NCBI RefSeq assembly: GCF_036370855.1
Contig: NC_088113.1
Coordinates: 16,140,501 to 16,204,500, forward strand
From: Dromaius novaehollandiae
Taxonomy: Eukaryota > Chordata > Aves > Casuariiformes > Dromaiidae
DNA: 64,000 nucleotides
Direction of reading: 5' to 3'
The translations under genes were made by a program, and so were the position numbers. The notes below the pieces were generated by a model. That model did not search any database, was not told the origin of the DNA, and worked only from the letters and a program-made list of their open reading frames with translations. The stretch's first letter is position 1. The number at the start of each line of letters is the position of its first letter. Shown piece by piece: positions 25,850-38,700 of this stretch.

Positions 25850-26700
25850 GCAAACGTTATGGGAGCGTCACGGCTCCTTTGCACCGGGGCTTTTTCCAAG
25901 CCTCCCGCCGGGGTACGCGGGGCTTCGGTGGGGCGCCGTCGCAGCCGCCCTGAGGGGCAGGAGCCATTTTTTGTAGGCCCAGGCTTGGTTTTTACCAAGG
26001 GCGGCCGCCGCAGGGCACCGATGTCCCCCGCGGAGGCCAGGCGAGGCAGGGAGCCGCTGCAGGACGGCGCCGGGGCGGCCTCCCCGCCGCCGGGGCGGGA
26101 TGCGGGCTGCTCCCGGCGCTGCCGGGCCGGCGGGGAGGCGGAACGGTGGCGTCGCGGGCGGCGGGCCCGGGCGGAAGGCGCGGCGGAAGGCGCCGAGCGG
26201 TGCACAACGCGGAAGCGAGCCGCGCCGCCGCCAGATCCGGCGGGGCGATGGCTGGAGCCGGCGGGCGGCGGGGGCCGGTGCGGGGGGCCGCGGCCCTGTG
26301 AGCGGCGAGCGGGCGTCGCCGCCCCTGCCCCTGCCCGGCTCGGGGGCCGGCGGCGGCGGGCGGCCATGGCCACCCGGCGTCTAACGGACGCGTTCTTGTT
26401 GTTGCGGAACAACGCGGTGCAGAGCCGGCAGCTGCTGGCCGAGCAAGTGAGTAGTTACGGCTCCTCCAGCCCTGTGGGTTCACGTAGCATGGCTGCTGCG
26501 GTGAGTCTCCTCCCTTCATCCTACTGTAGCTCCGCTCGGGGCCGCCGCCGCCCCGCTCCCCCTGCTGCCCCCGAGCTCCCCCCGCCTCTCCCCCTTCCCG
26601 CCCCCCGCCCCGGCGGTACCTTCTTTTCCTGCTGCTTCCCCTAAAATGGATAGACGAGATCTGCCTTCACGCTGAGCTCCCTTCCCTTCGGGAACAGCGC
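25850..26700 (+). promoter_or_regulatory. STX16: CpG-island promoter region of STX16
   Basis: CpG density is high from about 25850 to the start of intron 1, surrounding the first coding exon, with no TATA-like element close to the start. This is the typical housekeeping CpG-island promoter. The transcription start cannot be placed from sequence alone. Several GGAA-containing (ETS-like) sites occur at about 26170-26215. Long open frames on both strands across the island are GC artefacts. Confidence 0.8.
26366..26500 (+). CDS. STX16: STX16 coding exon 1 (long form)
   Basis: Encodes residues 1-45, including the VPS45-binding N-peptide, and ends in phase 0 before GTGAGT at 26501. A second good donor, GTGAGT at 26447 after Q27, would give a 27-codon form of the exon in the same phase. 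Confidence 0.93.
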
Positions 26701-29700
26701 AGTTCGCCATCCCGTAGCTCCCTTCTGGCGCTGGGCACTGGGTTGTTGTCCAGTGCTGATTAATCTCTCCCCCAAATGAAAGAAAAAAACCAAGTTTTTT
26801 CGCAGAGCAGAACTCTTCTATTCACCGCGGTGTGGGCACTGTTAAATGCAGTAGAGTGGACTAATCCTGGTGCTTGAATTTCTCCTTAGTTTGTTCTGGT
26901 TCCCATCCCCCCCCCCCCCCCAATACCAGTGGTATTGAAAGTCGTCTGTGAGAGGGAAACTCAGCAGCTTCTAATATGGTTCTTCGTTACAGAAACTTCA
27001 AAAAGTGGTTTGTTCAGTGGCAGTTGGCTTTATGTGGCTTTTTCTAAATTTTGAGCTGGTGTAATTTCTGAGCTGTGATGGAAAACTTAAGAATTGAAGC
27101 TTGCTTTGATACCATTTTCAGAATCATTCTGCCGAAAATATGTGCAAGGCGGCAATTCAAAGGGTGTTAATGGTTTGATTTCAGTAATGAAACATTCCCC
27201 ATGGCAGCCAAGCTCAGCTGATTTTTGTAGTTGGTAACTGAAGCAAACCACATCAGTCCAGAGCTACCAGTCCTTTTCCACTTTCTGTTCAGACTTCTCA
27301 TTTATTTGCAACAACCTCCAGTAAATGTCTTCTGGCCCACTCATTTTTCTCAATCGCTTTGCATTAATGAATTTTTTTGTTAGGAAAAGCAGTGCTTTGT
27401 GCTGCAAATTTTATTTCAACTGATGAGTTGCTATGGAACAATCTTTGTTAATTGTTAATTTTATTAAACCTGTCTGTGTAATAGCTATATATTGAATTGC
27501 ATTGGCAGAACAGGAGAGGTCACAACAAGTAATGTGTATTATATATGTTTTATTGTACCACTTTCTTCTTAACATATTTTTTGCCAAGAACAGTATCATT
27601 TCTTAAATCCTTGGTATTCATAATTTTTTTAATATCAGTTTGAAAATTAGTAGTAGTTAAAATGCAGAGTTCAGACTACTGACCAGTGAAACTACCCTTC
27701 CTTTCAACAAGGAGTGCAATAACACTTAGTACTTGCATAAAATGTTTGTTTACAGTAGTTTTCAACATTAATTGAAGCTATTTTCTAGGATGCTGGTTCA
27801 AATGCAACCAACGCTGACAGAGGTTGGAAATTGTTACCCTCTTGTGCTGTGTATGAAGTTAGTTAATGGCTGAGCTTTGCTGTTGGTGGACAGTTTTCAG
27901 TTCCATAGCTGCTGCTTGCTACAAACATACTGTTTTAGCGATAAGTGTGAAGATGGCATAGTGGGAGCAGTGCACTTCTCATGTTTCTAAGGTGCCTGTT
28001 ACTGTAACAGTTGCAGCTAATTTATTTTCTTTTGGGTAGTATCCTCAGACCTAGGCTGCTGCATACTAGCAGGGCAGTGCTGTAAACTGTAGTCCTTAGT
28101 ACTTTGGCTTATCTTAGTTCACTCTCTAGGCTTCTGCTGGAGAATTCCCTTATTATGAGAGTTATAGGTCAAAAATTGCATTCTGCCCTAGAATATGTGT
28201 TCTCATGCTGATCGTTAACCACTCCTTAAATGCAGGTAATTGAAGTAGCACTCTGAACAGTATAGTTTTATTTCAAAAGCTTGGTATAGAATAAAAGAGA
28301 TCATTAAGTGAAGCCTGCTGCTTTGTCAAACCACAAGTATTTTGTCGTCATTTTAGATCTGACATGTTTGCTTCATTAATCTTTCAGTGAAACCTCCTAT
28401 TTCTTATCACTCCTTGTACTGTAGAGGGTATGAAAAGCAAAGTTGCGGATACATTGGGGATGCTAGCCTTTTGTGTTTTTGAGATGTGTGTAAAATTAAC
28501 GTTCCTTGAAACTAAAACATAATTGAAGTTTATACATAAGTGAGCGTATAGTATGTTTGCTTTTGCTTTTTGTCTTTTATTGCCTTGTTTTATCCTATGA
28601 TAACTGCAGTGCTTACCAAAAATGTTTTACCCAAGTTTGTATATGGATCCTCCAATCATAATCAAAGGCTTCTAAGTCTGCATTAGATGTTGAATACTGT
28701 AATCAAATTACCCTTGCTCTTACGCTTCAATATATTCTAATATTGCATTGCACTTTTTCACCTGAAATTTTAGTAACTAGAAACTTTATTGTGCAGTTAC
28801 TTTAAAAAAAAACCTCTTAACTTGATCTCTTATGTTTTTTCTGTTTACCAAGCAACTGAAATATTAAAAAAAGGTTGTGCATCAAACAAAATGCTGTCTT
28901 AAATGCATCATGATATTGTACTTTTTATTGGCTGGTCTTGTTTCAAAAGCCAGTTTGTTTTGTTCTTGGTAAACTGTCATGTTTAAAAACAAAATTCTAG
29001 TATTTTCTCAACTGACCATACCCTGTCTCTGTCCTATGTTTCTCTTTTTCCCTTTTATCTTTTGCTGTCTCTAACTGGATGGGGCTGATGGGATCCACAA
29101 ATCACTTCAGGAGCTGGATGAGGTATTGTTTTTTCACATTTATTCTGTCATGGTGCATGAAACATGCATCATTGAGTTAAAATGCTCCTTTTTATTCTGC
29201 TAATTTGTGAAATTTCATTATATAAAATGAGGTGTCTCCTTTTGCAGTAAAAGGACAAGGCTGCATAGGGAAGACAAGCATTTTGTGAAATAATGTCACA
29301 GTGTTACCATATATGTGTATATAAAACTAGCTGTGTTTATTGTACACACAAGGGATATAGTAACTTTGAACAATGAAGCTCTTAACTATTTTTTGTGCTA
29401 TGCCACATCTGACTGTACAGACTTTACTGATCAGGAAATACAGAGGTCCGAGGGAAATACAGGCTTTCAGGGAAGAATTGCCAAGGGAGGAAGAGGGATT
29501 GGTTTTAGGAAGGTGTGGGGGAGGGAACCACAAAGGTTTCCAGACCCAATATGGGAAAATTTAAAAATCTGTGAGGAAAATAGGAAGTGAGTTTGTTTTT
29601 GTTTTTTTTTAATGAAATATTGTCCCTGAGAATGAACAGTGCAATAACTAGGTATGTTTAAAATGGTATCATAGAAAGCAGTGGTATCATCAATCTAGAG

Positions 29701-32700
29701 TAAATATTTTAAATGAAGATTTTTTGTCTCTGAAGTTGCACAGCCTTGTTCAACTGGCAGCCAGAGGAAAAGATCTGTACTGTCTTCTGGTTCCATCCAT
29801 TCCCCTGCCTTCCCCTCAGAGGAGAAAGATGACGGGGAAGCATACATAGCCCAGTGCTAAATGTTGCTTCCTGGCCCTGCACGCAGCCAGTTATGTGTGT
29901 GTCATGCTCAATTTTAAGTCAAAGAATCATAGACATGCTGGTTGGAAGGGACCTCTGGAGATCTGGTTCAACCTCCTGCTCTAAACAGGGCTGTCCCCAG
30001 CCTATATCATGTCATCCATGACTTCGTCCAGCCAAGTTCTGAAAAATGTCCAAGAGTGGAGATATTGCATCTTCTCTGGACAACTTGGTCTTACACTGCA
30101 CCGCTTTAGAAATGGATTTCTTTGTACCACCTGCTCTATAGCACTCTCTCTATTTATTTATGTTTCTAAACCCTATAGAGAAAAATCTTTTGCTATGTTT
30201 AAAGATCTGTAGTATTGATGCTGTCCTTAATGAAAGAATCCTCATTGAGGGTGAACAGCACATTTTACTAGTAATGATATCAAAGCAGATAAATGTCTCT
30301 ACCAGTACATCCAAAATCAGACCAAGGCTTTTAGTTTCTGCCAAAGTAATCAAAAAAGGCATTATGTTCGCTTTCCTTCTTCTTTGTCATATTTAAGCTT
30401 TTGTACCTTGAAGTGAAGTTATTAAACCTGCACTTAGAAATCCGTTTCTAAGTATGATTAGAAAAATAAGATTCTGACACATTTATCACCAGCATTTTGT
30501 GACTTTGAAAAAAGTACTTATGAGTTGTGTTTTGCTCAAAATCTTTTAGTTTTTCAACCCTGCCTATCAGGATTCTATTTCCAGAAATACACTGTCTCCA
30601 AAAACTGTATCATACCCTTCAGTAACTGCTACAGTGCTGCTGTAGATCAGTGTGCCTCAGTCTTCAATAATATAAAACCCTGATTTGTCACACCTCACTT
30701 ATTCAAATTATGTGACTACTATTAATTGTGATAAAGGGTTTCTTTCTGTATTATTACAGGTCTACAAAGCAAGATGCAATAATGTGTCATCTCCTCTAAG
30801 GAGGACTAATGCAGTATGCTATTTCTGAAATGATTTGTGTATTAAGTTCCTATAAATCCATGTCGGGTGCATTGCTGCTAAGAATGCATGCCTTTTATTT
30901 TCTTTCCAGGTTGCTGATGTTATCTACTTGTGTTATCACTGTTCCCAGAGGCCTTACTTAGGATCAGGGCCTTGTATTATGCATTGCACAGAGAGATGTG
31001 TGCAGAATTCAAGTCACTGATACATTCGTGATCTCCATTCTGGTCCGTTATTCCTGAAGTCAGTGGGGCTTTGCTTAAGTACAGGAGTGTGATGCTGCAG
31101 AGCTCTACACAATTTGAGCAGAGAAAAGTGATATTTAATAAAGCAGAAAAGGCTACTGGGGAGGAGAAGAGATGAAGATAGATACGCACTTTCATAAGCT
31201 ACTGGTTGCATAGAGAAAATCACATTTGGTAGTTTTGATAATAATTTAAATAAGCTTATAAAATGTAATGATCCAGAATGCATAAAATACTTCTTGGTCC
31301 TCAGTTAAGTGCCTCAGCTTACTTGTATATCATTTTGATCTTTCCATTTTAGCCCCTTTCTATTCCTGGATGTTTTCTTTGGTTTTGTTATTAAACCAGA
31401 AGTGATTCCCCAGTGGATGCAAATGATGAGGTTCCCCTACAAAATAGGGCTTTTTCTGCTCAGAACATCTGTTCAGATACAAACAAATGCTCCAATGTCG
31501 TGGGCTTCAGAGGCTCAGAAGCTGTCAATTAGGAGTCTTTCAGAACTTCTGCAGAGGCAAAGTCTAATGCTTGAAGCTGTTTTTCCACTTGGAAAACATG
31601 TAATGAAAGTGGGGAGGGTAAGGGACCTACTGCAGTTCTGCAGGTAAGACGGCTGCCCCATCTTTCACCCACCCCGCAACTCCAGCCCTACTCTGGATCT
31701 GGGAAAAGCAGTGTATAAGGCTGGCTGGCACATTGTCTTGTTTTACTTTCTCTGACAATGTGTGAAAGTTTCTGGAGAATTATTCTACCTATTTTCATGC
31801 AAGAGTTTATTTGCTTCAGGCCGTACAGCTGAAGCAGCAAGCTCATATCATTGTGACAGAGAAGTGTGGATCATTCATTGGCTCAGTAATTTTTGTTTAG
31901 CACCTTCTAATTTCCATTAAATAAATATAAATTTTAGTTGCATGTCAGTTTGCAAGAATGCTTGTCATGCAGCATATAGGTGAGCATCTGACTATATACG
32001 GTATTGTTTGATGAGAATATATATATATATATATCATTTTCATTTCATAAGGAAATAGTAAACATCTTGGTTTATTTGGAGTTTTCCCCAAATGAGTGAG
32101 TTAAACTTGTTTGTTAAACTAATATAAGCCATGTTACACTATAGATTAAGGATCCACTGGCCATGAATCATTTCCTAAAATTAAACGCACCTCTTACTCT
32201 GGTGTAAGAATTACTTGAATTCTCACTGCAATGCCACATGTACCCCTTGAAAATCTTTTAAGAATCTACTCTAAGAGTAGGTTCCGTCTTTCAGATCCTG
32301 TAGGAAGGGGGAGAACATGGATCATTAGTATATGGGGGACTAACCAGAAAATGCGGAGCATGGTTTTAACTGCTTCAAGTGCAAACGCATTTTTTAGGTT
32401 ATTTTTATGGAAAGGGAAGGCATATGTGCGCTGTTTCCTAATGCTTAAGGATATACATCTAACTTGAGTCAAGTTAATTTTTTGGTTTTAAGGATATTTT
32501 TCTTATCTTCTGCAGCTTGCTGATGATCGTATGGCACTGGTATCAGGAATAAGTTTAGATCCTGAAGCAGCAATTGGTGTAACAAAACGCTTACCTCCCA
32601 AATGGGTTGATGGAGCAGATGAAGTAAGTTGTATGTTAAATGCAACACTGAGTGTGATTTCACAAAAGAATTTATTGGGAATTTATCTGTGACAACATTG

Positions 32701-35700
32701 CTTCTGAAGTTTTATGACAGAAGTAGTATTAGAAAAAAGATTAAAGCAAGCTTTTTTCTACATTCTAATCCTGCTGGATCACCTGCTACCCTTGTTAAGG
32801 GAAGATTTGGGGCAAGCTGTATTTTATCATCTTGAAAGCTATATCACAAGTGAAATAAAGGGAAATTATCTAGGGCCAGAAATTCTAGAAGGCTGGATTT
32901 CCACAATCAGTGGGAGTCCAGAATTAACATTTCATTTGGACTGTTAGAATAGGACACATTGTAGCTGAGCACTGAAAGACCTGAGACTGCAGGAAGGTCC
33001 TAAAGCTCTTAGCAAAGCAGAGTCGTTAGCTTAGAGAGGAGGATATAAAGTCCAAAAGTTCAAGGCTTAGAAGGGAGGTTATAAAAAAAATTTAGCACTT
33101 CCACTTAGCTGTTTGTTGAAGCCTTTTGAGGGATTCAACTGCATAGACCTCAAATCCTTACAGATTTATTTCTAGTGAGCAGTTTGAAAGCATGTCCTTT
33201 AACTTACACTGTTGAACTCTGTAGCATGTTTGACAAAGATGGTGTGAGCTGAATTTTCATTTATATTTTTGGAACCTGGCTAGACCTTTCTTAGTATGAC
33301 ATTAATCATATAATAATAAAAATATTATTCTATATTTAAAGATGTATATTTGGAAACAGCACAGTCTTACATAAGATCAATTAGAGGAGAGTTTATACTC
33401 GGTTTAAAAAGTAGCAAACTAACAAAGCCTATGAAAGTTTTCAGTCACTAAGAGGCTGGCTTTTTATGTATGTGTTTTAATGATCTTTAGCCTGCTCTTT
33501 TATGTTACAGAGATTTCTTTTAATGTTTTTGCATTATTTGTCTACCATTTGTCAGAACCTTTTCCTCTGAAACATTAGTCACTTCCCTTTCTCCATTGTT
33601 GGTTTTTTTGTGTTTTAGATTCAGTATGATATCACCAGGGTTAAACAGAAGATGAAAGAATTAGCTAGTCTTCATGATAAACATCTAAACAGACCAACAT
33701 TGGATGACAGCAGTGAAGAAGAACATGCAATAGAAATAACCACCCAAGAGATCACACAGGTGCAGATCGCTTTCAATTCTAAAGCTACAGTATGGCATAT
33801 CTATAATGCATATCCTGATGTGAGGCACTGGTTTCTTTGGAATAAATTATATCTTCTATAATCAGTATTTTCAGTGAGCCAGGCTCCTGGGTTCTGTGCT
33901 TGGTGCTGCTGCTGTCTCAGTGAACTTCTCAACAAGTCACTTAACTTCCCTGTTCCTTTATTTACCCACTTGCTTTTCTGTCTTGGAGTAGGATGCTTAA
34001 TAAATCACATTTACAGGTATCTGACAGAGATACAAAAGTGTATTCTGTGGCTTCCAGTCTGAACAGTTATAACGGAGCAAATGTCTTTGGTCAAAACTAC
34101 TTGTGTTACCCCGTTAGCTTTAAATTGTTTGTTAATCTGTATTCTGTGTGTTCATTCTGTGAACACTGTGTACTCTTCTGAACATTGGACTGCACAACAA
34201 GGATTTCATTTTAAAAATCTGTAAGTCAAAATCTTAGTCTTCCATTTGGAACCTTAGCAATGTCATATTTAAAATGTGTGTTGCTGTACTTCTTACTAAC
34301 GGGAGTGTTTTCTCAGTTATTTCACAGGTGTCAGAGAGCAGTCCAAGTCTTGCAGAGCAGGTCACGCAGTTGTACCGAACAAGAAGAACGTGTTCTCAGG
34401 AATGTCGTGTCTTCCTTAGCACAGTCACTTCAGGACCTGTCCACCAACTTTAGGCATGCACAGTCTGACTATCTCAAACGTAAGCATAAGAGATACAGTA
34501 ATGCATGGGCACTTTCTGTGGAAAACAGTGGCTAAGGGGTGCCTGTTTCCTTGGTTGAGAAAACTGAAGCACAGAAAATTTAAGTGATACTCATAAGACC
34601 ACCAAGAATGGAGATTAGAATTTGGGAGTTTCTGGTTCACAGCCCATGCTCAGCCTGCTTGACTGTGCCTCTCTCCTTCATATTGATAAAGCAGAAATTT
34701 CATGGTTAAATATATCAGTGAAATCGGACATGTATTTCTTCCTTAGAAATGTTTAATGTCTCATTGCTTCTCAAATTGTGGTCTGCAAAGCTGCTTCTGT
34801 TACACTGGTGAAACAGCCATTGGCCTTCAGACATGATATCTGCTGTTGATTGCTGGTCTGATTAAACTTTAAAAGTTGGTTTGTGATGAATTAAAATTCT
34901 GTATCCATAAACGGATTGGAAATGGAATATCCTCTATTTAAAACACAAAATTGAGTACAAGTCTATTTTTAGCATAGTAAAGCAAGCTTATTTTAATCTT
35001 GTAAAAAGTTTTATCTTTAAACTTAATGCTGGTCTAATATTTCTTCCCCCCAGTGCTGTAAATGGCACAGGTAGAACCTAGGATCACAATTCAGAAGAAG
35101 GATGTTCCTGAAAGTATTTGTAAGAAAATAGGCCAGAGTCATTGCACAGACATATCAAAGTTCTTATTACCCTTGGGATCTAACTTTTTAACTGCATGGA
35201 ACATAATGACTTAAAATCTTTGGTTTAGTCAGGTTCTTGTCAGTCTGGTGAAATTCATTATGCATTGTTAAACAGCAAACCTATATGACAGTTAAAATTC
35301 AGAACCTGCTAGTTATGTCATTTATTAGCCAAGTTTTCTTTCTTGTGCTTTTCTATCTTGTGTTTCAGATCTTGCTCTTACTCTCCAGTGGATATCTTGT
35401 TCCTCCAAAAGCTATTGGAAAATATTCTTCTACCTACACGCACTTTTGAAAGTTGATAGGAAATCTGAGTGACTTCTTATTTAGTATGCTTAAATGTTAT
35501 GCTGAAATGCAGTTTGTCTTTTACAGGCATGAAGAACAGAGAAGAAAGATCCAGACACTTCTTTGACACCTCAGTCCCACTTATGGATGATGGCGAGGAC
35601 AATACACTTTATGATAGGGTAAGTAAAGGTATTATTACATGAATTCAGTGCAGAGCTTTTTTTTTTACTATATCTTTGATTTTAATGTGAAAATATCAAA

Positions 35701-38700
35701 AAAGATGAAAATCTGATGTGCACTGAGCACCAAACTACATGCAAAAAACATTTTTGCAGCTTTGCGTGATACATTTACCTGATTAGGACTGTATTGCTGT
35801 TGAAATGTTGAGAGGATTGTGCCATCAGCTTCAGTGTTGAGAGATCAGTTAGGGACATCCATTGAGGGCATCAGTTGCAGTGTGAGGGAACTCAGTTTGA
35901 CTACTGAATTTTTCTTACATGACTGACAGGGACTAGGAGATCTGAAAATACACTGCTGTTCTTGGTCACATCACCTCCTCGGTCATATGCAAGAGTAATT
36001 ATTAGAAAGCTGTGTGCACGTGATGCTGAGTTTGGGTGAAAGGTGGCCCTTTTTCGAGTGAAGGAAACTGTATCTCAAGATTTTCAAGATTAAGAATTGA
36101 TATAAATAGCAATGTAATGATTTGCTTCTGGGTAATTAAGTTGGTATTGTTGTACCACAATACCAGGCATATTTCTTTGTTTTACCTTTTGGGGGAAATA
36201 CTTGGAGTACTTGTAGTTTGGGGATACTACATATCTAAGCGATATTGGAATTTGATTGTGTTCCATGTAATGGTGCAGCAGAATACTCTATAATGCTTAA
36301 TGTTTAATTGAAAATTTAGCTGAAAAGCAGCCTTTGCTTTTTCCATAACTATAACTAGTGTGCAAGAGGTGTTTTGCTTGATGTCTAAATAGGAATGCTG
36401 GAAAAAAAGGATGATATTCTGTTGTAAATGGCCTTGGAAGATAAAAATAGTAAGGTCTCTATAGTTTAAAAAAAAAAAAATCAGAATTGATGTTTTGTCT
36501 TTACACGTTTTAATGACCATTGATGTTATGAGACTTTCTGTAATGCTGATCAATCAGTAGATATTCCATAATTACAAGTCCCTTACATGTATTGGTTTTG
36601 TACATCAACAAAAACATTATTTTAGGACAGACCTTATTTTAAAAGTTCTTTGTATGTTTAAGCAAGATGTAAGATTTAAGTTTTCTCTACCAAAACTATA
36701 AATAGCTGTCTGAATTATCTTAGCAACTCTGAAACAGCAAGATTTTTATTAGATAATTGTCTACTACAGAGGTTCCAAGAACACTGTTATGTTATGAAAT
36801 CTTACAATTGCTATAATTATTTCTAGTGTTAACATGTTGTTAATGTTAGTTCAACATTTAAATCTTTTATTTCAACAGGGTTTTACAGATGACCAGCTAG
36901 CATTGGTGGAGCAAAACACATTAATGGTGGAAGAGCGAGAACGAGAAATCCGTCAGATTGTACAGTCAATCTCTGATCTGAATGAAATATTTAGGGACCT
37001 GGGAGCAATGATAGTAGAACAGGTATGTCGACACCACAGTGTTAGTAAGAAATAGGAGATTCCGTGTAGCATCAAGGCTTCCCCACACTTCCTGTTTTAA
37101 TGTCCTGTTTTCATGTGTTTATCACTTTTCAAACTTCATTTGTTCAGTCTAAGGTTTTCTATGCTTGATACCTGCCCGAAGATGAATTAACAAAAAAAAA
37201 ATCAGGAAAAATAATTAGTTATTCATGAGGATTAGACTAGCAAAACATAGACTGCTAGCGCTTGGTTGGTTACTTCTCCCAAAGATTCTGTTTGGGTTGA
37301 ACATGTCAGCCAAGAGCACCTAAATTGGGAGTAAAAGGTTATTAAAGATGTGACGCGACATGGTGACAGGGTTGCCAGTTAGGCACTGAAGGAGGATATC
37401 CCTTAAAAAAAGTCCTAACCAGTTCTTCTGTAAAAGTTCACAGCTTACACAGTTCATTAGCTCTTTGCTGTAAACCTTGTTTATTACATTGCTGATTGTA
37501 GCGGTAATTGCTTTATGGAGTGTATTTAGATTCCAGTTGGTGTTCATTCTCTTCATTTTGTTTAGGGAACAGTTCTAGATAGAATTGACTACAATGTTGA
37601 ACAGTCATGTCTCAAAACTGAAGAGGGCCTAAAACAGTTACATAAGGTAAGCTCACAGAATACTTAAAATGCTTGGCATACCTAATAATCTTTTATAATT
37701 TAATAGCCATTAAATTCTTACGAGCCATTTTTCACTTGGACATCTTCCTTGTTAGATATGATTGCAGTATAAAAATGTCCAACTGTACTGTAGTAGGATC
37801 TTTCCAGATAACTTGTTTTAACCACATGCTCGATGCCTAGCGTTAAGTTCCTGAATCATTTTTTGGGCATCCAAGCAGTGTGCTCTGATCCTTATGTTGG
37901 GGCCTATCTGCAATTCCTTCTGTCTTCGGTGTTTGTTTCAGAGCTGAGCACCTCTGAAATAGGACTGGTTATTGGATACCTCACTACAGATTTCAATCAG
38001 TCAGTGAATATAGCCTGGTTTGAAAGTGTTGTCTCAGTTAGTAGCAAGGATAGCTTTAAATGTTTTCTCTTACGGTACGACATTTATTAGAAGTTAGATC
38101 CAACCTTATGCTTTTAATGCAAAGCTTTTACTGTGAACATCTGACAGTTTTGAATTGGCAGCAGAACACAGATTTTTGCAGTTGTTTTGTTTTCTAGGCT
38201 TTTTTTTTGTTTTCTTTTGATTTTATGTTCTGACTTGTCAGCTCAGTTCAGTCCTTTCATTGCTGGAAATAAAATGGAATTAGAGATTTATGCAAAAACC
38301 TCTATATGAGTAGAACATTCAGTTTTGGAAATGTGGACTTCTTAATAATGCACATTCCACTTCATCATGTTATGGCAGACTTCTAATATATTGTCAGGAA
38401 AATATTGTCTAATATATTGCCAGCAAAAAAGTGCCATTTGAGAAGAGCAAAATAAATTTCATTATAGGTTTATTATTTTGTGCATAGAGGTAAATTGGGA
38501 TCATTAAAGTAAGGCATTAACCACTGGGAAACAAGTCTTAAAGTAATTGCAAGCAATTTGCACAAACTGAACTGGAAATAAATGAATCAATTGTAATGAA
38601 GACTACTTCTAGTCTAGTAGTAGTTAATGAATCGTCAGCAAGCCCCTTTTCTGCTTGCTGAGTAGAGTATGGATTTTTGATGCAATATGCAGTTTAGATC

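Larger units (their letters stand above)
17351..25850. other. Intergenic stretch upstream of STX16, no gene recognised
   Basis: No coding exon could be supported on either strand. The region contains MIR-like fragments (19905-19960, 21205-21330) and pyrimidine-rich stretches near 24240-24480. Homeodomain- and GATA-like motifs near 17480-17570 suggest possible regulatory DNA but are not diagnostic. Confidence 0.55.

Noticed and set aside
25615..26412. 265-codon minus-strand open frame over the STX16 CpG island
   Set aside because: Arg/Pro/Ala/Gly-rich composition typical of GC-rich DNA read in a random frame, with no domain; overlaps the STX16 promoter and first exon.
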